A stretch of 28,245 nt of DNA from Actinomycetales bacterium (GTDB lineage Bacteria > Actinomycetota > Actinomycetes > Actinomycetales > BWSM-131). The translations under genes were made by a program, and so were the position numbers. The notes under the pieces were generated by a model, which ran no database searches, had not been told where the DNA came from, and saw only the letters and a program-made list of their open reading frames with translations. This document shows, piece by piece, positions 1 to 6,681 of this stretch. The stretch spans positions 1 to 28,245 of the forward strand of contig JASBSH010000179.1 of NCBI GenBank assembly GCA_030149025.1, written 5' to 3'. Every line of letters starts with the position of its first letter. Within the stretch, counting starts at the first letter, position 1.

Positions 1-1585
1 CCACGACCTGCTCCAGATGTGCGGCCGCGGCCATCTGACCGGTCACGGCCTGCAACCGCTCCAGCCGGCTCGCCAGCTCCTCCGCCGCGGCGCGTGCCCT
101 GCGCTCCGCACGGTGGAGCGCGGTGCGCTCCAGCGCTTGCGAAGCCTGGGCGGCAAGCGCCATGAGGAAGGTGCGGTCGTCGGCCTCGAAGAGCTGAGGC
201 GCCTCGAAGCTCAGCCGGAGCGCGCCCACCACGTGGTCGGCGACCTTGAGGGGAATGCCGCATACCGCGGCGGTGCCCGGTTCGAGCCTGCGGATCACCG
301 GGTAGTGCGCCGCCTCCTGCGGGGACCTGACCCACACCGGTTCGCCGGTCCTCAGCGCCTCGCTGGCCGGTCCGTGCTCCTAGAGCTGCTGCTGGGTCAG
401 GTTGCTGTGGAAGTCGGCCGGGAACCCGACGTGGCCAGGCACATGCAGTAGACCCGTCTCCGGGTCTCTGGTCATGACGCTGGCCGCGGTCGCCCCCATG
501 GCCGACACCGCCTCCTCCACCACGATCCGCGCAACCTCCTGCTCGGTGGTGGCACCGGCGAGCGCAGCGGTGACGGGCTGGAGCCGTGCGGATCGGTGAG
601 CGGCGCGGCGAAGGTGGTCGAGCTCGTCAAGCTCTTTGATCAGCCTGTCCTCGAAGGTCTGGAGCGGGGGTGCCGGCCGCCGCTCGTGTGCCGCAGTGAG
701 GCGCTGCACGAGGTTCTCGATGTACCAGCTGCGGAAGACCCGGTACCCCGCGGGCGTCTCGAGGGTGAGCATGTGGCCCGCCCTGGCGTAGGCGTCCGCC
801 TCCGTCAGGGCGGCGAGGTAGGACTGCGCGGAGGCGATCGCCTCGTACGGCAGGGTCAGCCAGAGCTCGGTCCGCTCCCGGCCGGCCTCTGCCGCCTGCA
901 CAGCCTGGCGCCGGATGGCGTTGCGGGCCTCTGCGAAATCCGTGACGACGGACTCGACGAGCCTGCGCAGCCGCTCCGGCAGCGGCGCGTGGTGACCGGC
1001 CTCCGCGCCGACCGACATGAGCATCAGCTCGCGGACCATGTTGTCCACATGGGCCTTCGACTCCAGCAGCAGCTGGGTCGGCGCGTCACCGAGGTAGACG
1101 GTGAAACGTTCGTCCCCCCGGCGGGAGTCGTGCAGCGGGCGCGCCGAAGCCGACCATCCCTCTCCGGCGTGCGTGTCGTCGTCCACCGACAGCTCGCACC
1201 AGACGACCTTGCCGTCCGGTAGGGGTTCGACCCCCCAGCGGTTGCTCAGGGTCCCGACGACGCTCAGGCCGCGACCCGTCATGGACTCCGGGGTGCTGAT
1301 AACGCGCATCGGCAGCTGCTCGCCGTGGTCCCGGACCTCGACCCTGACACCGCCAGCGATCGGCACCAGGCGCAGGAGCACCGGAGCCCCCCCGTACAGC
1401 AGCGCGTTGGTGATGAGCTCGGTCACAACCATGGCGGCGTCGTCCACCACGTCGGTCCAGCCGCGGTCGCTCAGTGTGGCGACGGTGAAGCGCCGCGCGG
1501 TGGGCACGGCGTCGGGGCCGTCGGCGAGCGGCAGCTCCTCGACCTCGTGTTCGAACTGCTCCTGCAACTGGCCCCCTGAAGGCAA
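1..1585 (-). pseudogene. HATPase-GAF signalling protein, interrupted by in-frame TAG and cut by the window edge
   Basis: The N-terminus (about residues 20-130) is an RsbW-like histidine-kinase-type ATPase: N-box VVTELITNALLYGG, a D-x-G box (VRDHGEQ) and a TGRGLSVVG loop. A roughly 160-residue helical linker follows, then a GAF domain from about residue 315. The frame meets TAG at 380-382 after ...NLTQQQL, about 75 residues into the GAF domain. Reading the same frame onward gives 126 open codons to the window edge with obvious GAF sequence (EHGPASEALRTGEPVWVRSP, then GIPLKVADHVVGALRLSFEA) and a following coiled helix. So one nonsense codon splits one gene. Homologues of this design often continue into a SpoIIE-type PP2C phosphatase, which would lie off the window. 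The first codon is TTG at 1583-1585 behind GGGGACGG; the start is uncertain. Likely role: anti-sigma/partner-switching signalling. The stop could be real or a sequence error. Confidence 0.8.
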
Positions 1586-1658
1586 CCGTCCCCGGTGCGG
1601 TCACGCTAGTGGACCGGACGGGGGACGGCTCTGTCGAGACCGTGCGGCTGCGCCGGAC

Positions 1659-1680
1659 GGGTTAGACCTGGGTTAGACCC
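1659..1680. repeat. 11-bp direct repeat, two copies
   Basis: GGGTTAGACCT and GGGTTAGACCC lie head to tail, one helical turn apart, directly after the stop of the small gene at 1681 and upstream of the ATPase/GAF gene. This spacing suits a protein-binding site, but no regulator is recognised. Confidence 0.45.
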
Positions 1681-1984
1681 TCACGCGTCCTCTCGACCCG
1701 GGTTCTCCAACCGGACGAAGTTCGACTGGGTGCCGTCCTTCTTGGTCTCCTGGTAGATGAAGTTCAGCTGCCGCTCGTCGAAGGTCTTGAACCACTCCTC
1801 CCATGAGACGTGGCGCAGCTTGTCCGAGCCGTCGCCGAAGTCGAAACGCAGCACGCCGAGGCGGGCTCCTCGTCCGGTGAGGTGATCTCCTGGGCGTACT
1901 TCAGGGAGTCCGCCGTCTCCGGACCGGTGCGGATATTGCCGCCGTCGGCCCGGCGCCCGCGTCGCTTCCGGGCTTGCCTGCCAT
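1681..1984 (-). pseudogene. Small conserved hypothetical protein with two -1 frame breaks
   Basis: No single frame is open, so this gene is easily missed. From ATG at 1982-1984 the protein starts MAGKP. The second frame gives ADGGNIRTGPETADSLKYAQ then EITSPDEEP. The third gives RLGVLRFDFGDGSDKLRHVS, then WEEWFKTFDERQLNFIYQE and ends SNFVRLENPGREDA with TGA at 1681-1683. Each junction is repaired by adding one C to a C run (AAGCCCGGAAG and GAGGAGCCCGCC), giving about 101 residues. The C-terminal half resembles a small actinobacterial family with the pattern SW-(D/E)-EWF-x-x-FD...YQE...SNF; its function is unknown. The regular codon use of all three pieces shows the gene is or was real. Homopolymer sequencing errors would explain the breaks as well as decay. 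Confidence 0.65.
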
Positions 1985-2149
1985 CACGCAGTCCTCTCGT
2001 CTCGGGCGCGGGGGATCGCTACGCGACGTCCGTACCCGCACCTGCGTGCTCCACGCTCCCGGGTCAGTCCGATCAGCAGCGTCGGCGGTCGTTCCCCCGG
2101 CAGATCAGCCCCCGATGAGCAGCGTCCGACAGATGGTCGCCGTGGCAAG

Positions 2150-2638
2150 TCAGCCGGGCGCGTCGCCGGGCTCGAGCTGGCGCGCCAGGTACTGCTGCAG
2201 CCCGACGCGCTCGATGGCGTCCAGCTGGCTCTCGAACCAGTCCGCGTGCTCCTCCTCCTCGCGAACCATGGCCTCGAACACCGATGCGGTGCCGTGGTCG
2301 CCGAGATCGTGGCACTCCTGCGCGGAGGCGTTGAACTGCGCCACCGCCGCCTTCTCGCTGTCGAGTGCGAGCCGGAGGATCTCGTCGGCGGACTCGCCCA
2401 CGGTGATGGGGTTCAGCTTCTGCACGTTCGGGTGGCCGTCGAACATGAGGAGACGCTGGATGAGCGCGTCGGCGTCCTTCATCTCGTCGATGGAGAGGTC
2501 GTAGAAAACCTTACCCAGCCGGCTGAAGCCCCAGTTCTGGAGCATCCGCGCGTGCAGGAAGTACGTGTTCGTCGCGGTGAGCTCGAACGTCAGCGCCGAG
2601 TTCAGCAGTTCCACAACACGCGGGCTCAGGGGTTGCAT
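2150..2638 (-). CDS. bfr: Bacterioferritin-like iron-storage protein
   Basis: A 162-aa four-helix ferritin of normal bacterioferritin length. It stores iron as a ferric mineral in a 24-subunit shell. Ferroxidase residues visible are Glu19 (TFELTATNTYF), Glu52, Glu95 and the Glu127-130/His131 cluster (REEEEHADW). Met53 sits where the haem-ligating Met of Bfr lies. The usual His of the ExxH motif on helix B is Asp55 here (DEMKDAD instead of EEMRHAD), which should alter the di-iron centre. The start at 2636-2638 is chosen because TGTGGAGGT lies just upstream at normal spacing; an in-frame extension to 2677 has no better signal. The gene follows bfd, overlaps its 3' end, and probably shares its iron-regulated promoter. 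Confidence 0.9.
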   Translation of the reverse strand: MQPLSPRVVELLNSALTFELTATNTYFLHARMLQNWGFSRLGKVFYDLSIDEMKDADALIQRLLMFDGHPNVQKLNPITVGESADEILRLALDSEKAAVAQFNASAQECHDLGDHGTASVFEAMVREEEEHADWFESQLDAIERVGLQQYLARQLEPGDAPG

Positions 2639-2831
2639 CGGGGACCTCCACAGTCGATGGCGCGGTGATTGCGCCATGGTTGCAGAGGAGAGCCTTCAGC
2701 GTGAACACGCAACCGCCACAGTCCTGCCCCGCCCCGGTCGACCGGCACAACTGTGCGAGAGTGCCGGCGCCACCATCGAGAGCGGCATCGACGTCGCGGT
2801 CGGTCACGACTCGGCAGTGGCACACGATCAC
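2511..2831 (-). CDS. bfd: Bacterioferritin-associated ferredoxin-like [2Fe-2S] protein
   Basis: The first 60 residues are a Bfd-like domain: Cys4 and Cys6 (IVCHCRVV), then GAGQDCGGCVFTLKALL with the second cysteine pair. Bfd reduces bacterioferritin to release stored iron. The start is GTG at 2829-2831, giving the canonical IVCHC. Bfd proteins are typically about 60-75 residues, but this frame runs to 106 and its last 43 codons (stop included) lie inside bfr in another frame (128-nt overlap). The extra tail (ACCGTAELGADVRAHRDEHV) mirrors bfr codons and is probably not conserved. Either the stop has been lost or a frameshift lies near 2640-2680. Order and strand with bfr make a bfd-bfr operon; a probable IdeR box overlaps the start. 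Confidence 0.85.
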   Translation of the reverse strand: MIVCHCRVVTDRDVDAALDGGAGTLAQLCRSTGAGQDCGGCVFTLKALLCNHGAITAPSTVEVPDATPEPACCGTAELGADVRAHRDEHVLPARADAPELGLQPAG

Positions 2832-2850
2832 AGAGGGAAGGGTAACCTAA
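2832..2850 (-). promoter_or_regulatory. Probable IdeR/DtxR iron box before bfd
   Basis: The 19 bases ending GGTAACCTAA match the DtxR/IdeR consensus TTAGGTTAGGCTAACCTAA at 14 of 19 positions by eye, with the CTAACCTAA half almost complete. The site abuts the bfd start codon. In mycobacteria IdeR controls bacterioferritin genes, so iron control of bfd-bfr fits. Whether it activates or represses cannot be read from sequence. Confidence 0.6.
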
Positions 2851-2870
2851 CTAAGGCTTCCCTGTGAAGG

Positions 2871-2987
2871 TCTGCCTGCGGGCCTGCCTGCCGGTCCTGC
2901 CTGGCGGGTCTGCCTGGCGGGTCTGCCTGGCGGGCCTGCCTGGCGGTCCTGCCTGGCGGTCCTGCCCTGCCGGGTCTGCCTGGCGGG
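2871..2987. repeat. 13-bp tandem repeat array, about nine copies
   Basis: About nine head-to-tail units of TCTGCCTGGCGGG (individual copies 12-14 bp, total 117 bp). The array fills the gap between the bfd promoter and the DUF385 gene and touches that gene's stop codon at 2988. The period is not a multiple of three and no gene reads through it. It looks like a minisatellite (VNTR), not CRISPR: there are no spacers. Confidence 0.85.
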
Positions 2988-3467
2988 TCAGTCGGACGCC
3001 GGCTCCAGCAGGAGCACGGGGATCTCCCGCTCGGTCTTTACCTGGTAGTCGGCGTAGTCCGGGTATGCCGCGACGGCGAGGTCCCACCAACGCTGCCGTT
3101 CCTCCCCGCTGAGCTCACGGGCGACCACGTCGTACCTGTTCGGGCCGTCCTGGAGCTGCAGCCGCGGGTTCGCCTTCATGTTGTAGTACCAGACGGGGTG
3201 GGTCGGTGCGCCCCCCAAGGAGGCCACTGCTGCGTACCGGCCGTCATGCTCCACGCGCATGAGGGGGACCTTGCGGATCTTGCCGGTCTTCGCGCCCTTC
3301 ATCGTCAGAACGACGATCGGCATCCCACGCAGCGTGCCGCCCTCGGCGCCGTTCGTGCGCTCGAACTTCTCCACCTGCTCGCGGACCCACTGGCGCGGGC
3401 TGGGCTCGTAGTCACCGTCCTGCCAGTTCTGGCTGTCGCGTGCGTCCTGGTTGTCGCGGGTCGTCAT
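2988..3467 (-). CDS. Deazaflavin (F420)-dependent nitroreductase/quinone reductase family protein (DUF385)
   Basis: 159 aa, normal for the Ddn/DUF385 family of split-beta-barrel reductases that use reduced cofactor F420. Family marks visible are TMKGAKTGKIRKVPLMRV, the GGAPTHPVWYYNMKANP segment and a C-terminal WWDLAVAAYPDYADYQ stretch. The N-terminal 20 residues are polar and variable, and WVREQVEKFE begins the fold. The start is ATG at 3465-3467. The substrate is unknown; relatives reduce quinones or nitro compounds at the membrane or in the cytoplasm. It follows the LysM gene on the same strand, where many actinobacteria carry nrdR instead. No frame damage is seen. Confidence 0.88.
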   Translation of the reverse strand: MTTRDNQDARDSQNWQDGDYEPSPRQWVREQVEKFERTNGAEGGTLRGMPIVVLTMKGAKTGKIRKVPLMRVEHDGRYAAVASLGGAPTHPVWYYNMKANPRLQLQDGPNRYDVVARELSGEERQRWWDLAVAAYPDYADYQVKTEREIPVLLLEPASD

Positions 3468-3563
3468 GATCCCGTCAACGCCTTGTGGTCGGGCGACCTT
3501 CCCTCGCCCGACGTGAAGACGCCCTCGGATGGTTCGCGCTGAAGGCACCCAAGACGCAGAGGC

Positions 3564-3974
3564 TCAGCTGGTCGGGACGAGCAGGTCCTGCCCGGTGATC
3601 AGCTTCGACGACTGCAGCGCGTTCAGCTCCCGGATCTCTGCGATCGTGTCCCGCACGTCGCCCTCGTCGGACATCGACGAGGCGATCGACCACAGCGTGT
3701 CGCCGGGAGCAACCGTGATCGTCTCCACGGCGGGCGCCTCGACGCTCGACCCCGCCAGCGCCGTCTGCGCCCCAAGAAGCGCACCCGTAGCGAGAAGTGC
3801 CGCGACGAACACGGCGATCACGAGGCGACCGCGGCGGGTCAGGTGCACGGCCACTGCAGCAGCGGCCGGCTCCGGCGGCCGCCGGGTTGCGTCGGGCCGC
3901 CGGGTTGCGTCGGGCCGCCGGGTTGCGTCGGGCCGCAGGGTGATCCCCGGGGTATGAAGCGTGATGACGCTCAT
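3564..3974 (-). CDS. SOS-linked LysM membrane protein (YneA/ChiZ-like cell-division suppressor)
   Basis: 136 aa. A basic cytoplasmic N-terminus holds three copies of PDATRR. One membrane segment follows (about residues 50-75, LVIAVFVAALLATGALLGAQ), then an extracytoplasmic LysM domain from about residue 85 (ITVAPGDTLWSIASSM ... LITGQDLLVPTS). Divergence from lexA and shared LexA boxes place it with Mycobacterium Rv2719c (ChiZ), Bacillus YneA and Corynebacterium DivS, SOS-induced inhibitors of division; the LysM would bind peptidoglycan. That role is inferred from position and layout, as LysM proteins are diverse. The start ATG at 3972-3974 has TGAGGAGGAT just upstream, a strong ribosome site. 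Confidence 0.85.
   Translation of the reverse strand: MSVITLHTPGITLRPDATRRPDATRRPDATRRPPEPAAAAVAVHLTRRGRLVIAVFVAALLATGALLGAQTALAGSSVEAPAVETITVAPGDTLWSIASSMSDEGDVRDTIAEIRELNALQSSKLITGQDLLVPTS
3883..3936. repeat. Three perfect 18-bp tandem repeats inside the LysM gene
   Basis: CGGGTTGCGTCGGGCCGC occurs three times without mismatch, in frame, encoding PDATRR repeats in the cytoplasmic tail. Perfect DNA identity implies recent expansion, and copy number may vary between strains. Confidence 0.9.
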
Positions 3975-3987
3975 CGATCCTCCTCAG

Positions 3988-4003
3988 TCGAACGGATGTT
4001 CGC
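3988..4003. promoter_or_regulatory. LexA (SOS) box 1
   Basis: TCGAACGGATGTTCGC matches the actinobacterial box TCGAACrnnyGTTCGA at all but the last base. It lies 13 bases before the LysM gene start, where bound LexA would block its promoter. Confidence 0.88.
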
Positions 4004-4019
4004 TCGAACGCTTGTCCGT
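4004..4019. promoter_or_regulatory. LexA (SOS) box 2
   Basis: TCGAACGCTTGTCCGT directly abuts box 1. The left half is perfect and the right half has two mismatches. The tandem arrangement suggests cooperative repression of the LysM gene. A further half-site (TCGAACGTT) lies at 4035-4043. Confidence 0.7.
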
Positions 4020-4103
4020 GTCTAGCACACGCGTTCGAACGTTGTCCACCGAGAGCACTGAACCAGCCACCACCGACAACGCCGTCCCAGGCAGCGACAC
4101 ACC

Positions 4104-4119
4104 TCGAACAGGTGTTTGA
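4104..4119. promoter_or_regulatory. LexA (SOS) box 3, before lexA
   Basis: TCGAACAGGTGTTTGA has one mismatch in the two conserved half-sites. It lies 59 bases before the chosen lexA start, a normal place for autoregulation. Confidence 0.85.
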
Positions 4120-4178
4120 GAACTGGCCGCTCGGGTCGTACCGTGGAGATCACGCGGACGGACCGATGGGAGCAGCGG

Positions 4179-4901
4179 ATGGCCACCAGGAGCAAGGCAG
4201 GCAGCAAGGACTCCGAAGGAGCTCACGGCGAGAAGGGCAGCGCGACGATCCACGAGCTGCCAGAACCTCCCGACGTCGACGGCCTCACGGCGCGTCAGCG
4301 ACGGGTGCTGGAGTTCATCACCGACTCCGTCCAACGACGCGGCTACCCGCCGAGCATGCGCGAGATCGGCGAGGCCGTCGGCCTCACCAGCCCGAGCAGC
4401 GTCAGCCACCAGCTCGGTGCCTTGCAGCGGAAGGGATTCCTCCGTCGGGACCCGAACCGGCCCCGGGCCATCGAGGTGGTCTCCCCCGCGTCGATCGACG
4501 ACACCGGCAGCGGTGACCAGCGCCCGACCCCCTCCTACGTGCCGGTGGTCGGGCGGATCGCCGCCGGCGGCCCGATCCTGGCCGAGCAGGCCGTTGAGGA
4601 CGTGTTCCCGCTCCCCCGCCAACTGGTGGGCGACGGGCAGTGGTTCCTGCTCAAGGTCGTCGGCGACTCGATGATCGAGGCCGCGATCTGCGACGGCGAC
4701 TGGGTCGTGGTGCGCCAGCAACCCGTGGCCGAGAACGGGGAGATCGTTGCCGCGATGATCGACGGCGAGGCGACTGTGAAGACGCTGAAGCGCACGGACG
4801 GCCACGTGTGGCTGTTGCCCGCCAACGCCGCGTACCGGCCGATCGACGGCGACGACGCCACGGTGCTCGGTCGGGTCGTCGCCGTGCTGCGCAGCGTCTG
4901 A
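4179..4901 (+). CDS. lexA: LexA repressor, SOS response regulator
   Basis: 240 aa. The N-terminal winged helix runs about 34-100 (LTARQRRVLEFITDSV, RGYPPSMREIGEAVGL, SPSSVSHQLGALQRKGFLRR). The C-terminal self-cleaving S24 domain has the Ala129-Gly130 scissile bond (VGRIAAGGPI), nucleophile Ser164 (VVGDSMIEA) and Lys201 (ATVKTLKR). RecA filaments trigger cleavage and so derepress repair genes. ATG at 4179 is preferred over an upstream TTG frame extension because GGGAGC precedes it and length then fits actinobacterial LexA. Three LexA boxes lie in the divergent promoter region shared with the LysM gene. All catalytic residues are intact. Confidence 0.97.
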   Translation: MATRSKAGSKDSEGAHGEKGSATIHELPEPPDVDGLTARQRRVLEFITDSVQRRGYPPSMREIGEAVGLTSPSSVSHQLGALQRKGFLRRDPNRPRAIEVVSPASIDDTGSGDQRPTPSYVPVVGRIAAGGPILAEQAVEDVFPLPRQLVGDGQWFLLKVVGDSMIEAAICDGDWVVVRQQPVAENGEIVAAMIDGEATVKTLKRTDGHVWLLPANAAYRPIDGDDATVLGRVVAVLRSV

Positions 4902-4957
4902 CTTCTCCCCGGGCGGGTCCAGCGCCGCCAGGTCGGGCAGGAGCCGGCCTGCGTCCG

Positions 4958-5003
4958 GGTGCTGTTTCGCTGATGACCTCGAGGTAATCAGCGATACAGC
5001 ACC
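4958..5003. repeat. 46-bp near-perfect palindrome after lexA
   Basis: Two 23-base arms match at 21 positions and meet at CCTC/GAGG with no loop. The left arm starts GGTGCTGTTTCGCTGATGAC; the right arm ends TCAGCGATACAGCACC. It lies 57 bp after the lexA stop and has no T-run, so it is not a standard intrinsic terminator, though it could act as one. It resembles REP/MITE-type interspersed palindromes. The rest of 4902-5159 holds no gene I can support. Confidence 0.85.
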
Positions 5004-5159
5004 ACCGAACGGTGAGCCCGAGCAGACTCCGCCGCGGCTCAACCAAGACCGTACGCCTCGAGCGGCACTCTCCGTCCACAGCGCCTCTCCGCCTCGGCTT
5101 CGTCCACAACCGCGGCACGAAGGCTTCCCCCGCTGCTCAGATGACGGCAACGTCGCGGC

Positions 5160-5909
5160 ATGGACTCCGATATTGATGTTCCCGATCTCTCACCGCTGGG
5201 TCTGCAGGGCGTGCCACTCAAGGTGCTCACCGCGGTCCTGTCGGTCCCGGGCCGGAGCACCACGGCGATCGCCGCCTCACTCGGCATCGATCCCAGCGTC
5301 GTCTCACGGGCCGTCAAGAGGCTGGAGGAACGAGGTGTGCTCCAGAGGTCAGACGGCCGGTCGGCCCCCGTGACGCTGTCGCCGCACGTCGGATCGGCGC
5401 TGCGCGCCGAGGCCGCTCAGCTCACAGCAGCCGCAGGGGCGCGAGCGACGCAGACCGAAGAGCTTGCCGAACGGCTCCAGGCGCGCGCACCGGAACCTTC
5501 GACGGACCTGCCCCCGTACTGGCTCGTCCCGCTGAGCGCTCAAGCCCTCGAGGTCGAGAACGAAGTTCGGCGTGTTGGGCAGCGGTTCGATGCAGTGGTC
5601 CCGACGGGGTCGCGCCCACGTGGTGTTCCCTGCCGCACCACTCCGCACGTCACGGTGAAGTGGCGTCTGCTCGTCGAACGTCCGCCTTCCAGACCACCTT
5701 GGGTGGCGAGGGGGCGCACCGATCTCGAGATCCGCGTCTCCGGCAGTCCACTGCTATGGCTGGAGGTCCTCGACGGCTCCCGCTGCGCGCTACGACTGGA
5801 GATCGACGGACGGCCTCGTACGGTGTGGTGTCTCGATCCCAAGCACGCCGCAGCGGCTGCTGCCGCTTTCGAGTGGTGGTGGCAGAACGCGACGCCTCTC
5901 CACGAGTGA
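5160..5909 (+). CDS. Winged-helix (MarR/TrmB-like) regulator of unknown target
   Basis: 249 aa. Residues about 10-75 form a winged helix: LQGVPLKVLTAVLSVPGRST, then IAASLGIDPSVVSRAVKRLEERGVL as the recognition helix region and a SDGRSAPVTLS wing. A short helical linker follows. The C-terminal half (from about 130) is not a domain I recognise; it contains VTVKWRLLVERP, LEIRVSGSPLLWLEVLDGS and ends with an alanine run and EWWWQNATPLHE. Its base composition is a little less GC-extreme than neighbouring genes, so it may be acquired. It stands alone between the palindrome and convergent udgX, with no strong ribosome site before ATG 5160. Function beyond DNA binding is unknown. Confidence 0.75.
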   Translation: MDSDIDVPDLSPLGLQGVPLKVLTAVLSVPGRSTTAIAASLGIDPSVVSRAVKRLEERGVLQRSDGRSAPVTLSPHVGSALRAEAAQLTAAAGARATQTEELAERLQARAPEPSTDLPPYWLVPLSAQALEVENEVRRVGQRFDAVVPTGSRPRGVPCRTTPHVTVKWRLLVERPPSRPPWVARGRTDLEIRVSGSPLLWLEVLDGSRCALRLEIDGRPRTVWCLDPKHAAAAAAAFEWWWQNATPLHE

Positions 5910-5942
5910 CGGGCCCCTCCTCGGTCGTTGCCCGCTGCTCGG

Positions 5943-6671
5943 CTATCCGGCCGCCTCCCGCGCGACCCGTAGGTCGGCGACGAAGGCGCCGAAGTCCGTG
6001 GCGCGATCGGCCCCCTTGCGGCGGAGGATCGCCGACGGGTGCACGGTCGCCACGAAGCTCATCGGCCCGTGGACCAGCTCGCGCTCGATCACCACACCCC
6101 GCTCCTTGGTGACCTTGAAGTCCTTGCCCAGCAACGACTTCGCCGCCACCGACCCGAGGCAGACGACCACGTCCGGGTCCACAAGTGCCAGCTCTGCCTC
6201 GAGCCAAGGAGCGCACGCGACCATGTGTACGAGGTCGGGAGTCTTGTGGATCCTGCGCTTTCCGGGGCCCTGCTGAGCAAAGCGGAAGTGCTTCACGGCG
6301 TTCGTCAGGTAGACGTTCCCGGGGTGGATCTCGGCCTCCCGCAGCGCCTTCTGCAGGAGCTTGCCGGCCGGCCCGACGAAGGGGACACCCTGCCGGTCCT
6401 CCTGGTCGCCCGGCTGCTCGCCGACCAGCATCATCCGCGCGGTCGGACTCCCAGACGAGAACACCACCTGGGTGGCGTCCTCGTACAGCTCGCACCCGCG
6501 ACAGCCCTCCGCGGCTCGCCGCAGGTCATCGAGCCCCGTGCCGGCACCACGGGGGACCCACTGCTCCGCGCCCGGCCGCTCGGGCCGCTCGGTCCGCTCC
6601 TGCCGCTCCGGCCGCTCGGGCCGCTCGGTCCGCTGCCGCTCCGGTTGTTCGTCCGCCCGCGCAGCACCCAT
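5943..6671 (-). CDS. UdgX-type uracil-DNA-binding protein/glycosylase
   Basis: 242 aa. UDG-superfamily motifs: GEQPGDQED (residues 84-92, the UdgX variant of motif A), FVGPAGKLL, and HPSAIL (H211). The KRRIH loop (138-142) is diagnostic of UdgX, whose His forms a covalent bond with DNA after uracil excision; here His142. The iron-sulfur cysteines are Cys57, Cys60, Cys153 and Cys171. The first 35 residues are a low-complexity Glu/Arg/Pro tail encoded by short repeats (about 6570-6650), absent from the core fold. ATG 6669-6671 is chosen; a GTG at 6707 would overlap the upstream BTAD gene by 26 bases. It is probably co-transcribed with that gene. No LexA box is visible in front. Confidence 0.92.
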   Translation of the reverse strand: MGAARADEQPERQRTERPERPERQERTERPERPGAEQWVPRGAGTGLDDLRRAAEGCRGCELYEDATQVVFSSGSPTARMMLVGEQPGDQEDRQGVPFVGPAGKLLQKALREAEIHPGNVYLTNAVKHFRFAQQGPGKRRIHKTPDLVHMVACAPWLEAELALVDPDVVVCLGSVAAKSLLGKDFKVTKERGVVIERELVHGPMSFVATVHPSAILRRKGADRATDFGAFVADLRVAREAAG

Positions 6672-6681
6672 GTGCAGGACG

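Noticed and set aside
2871..2987. CRISPR-like array
   Set aside because: Units are 13 bp and head to tail with no spacers and no cas genes.
4958..5003. Intrinsic terminator of lexA
   Set aside because: The stem is strong, but there is no loop and no T-run, so it is listed as a palindrome; a terminator role is only possible.
3984..5150. 388-codon minus-strand open frame over lexA
   Set aside because: It is the mirror of lexA; its product is Arg/His/Asp-rich low-complexity and crosses the LexA boxes and the palindrome.
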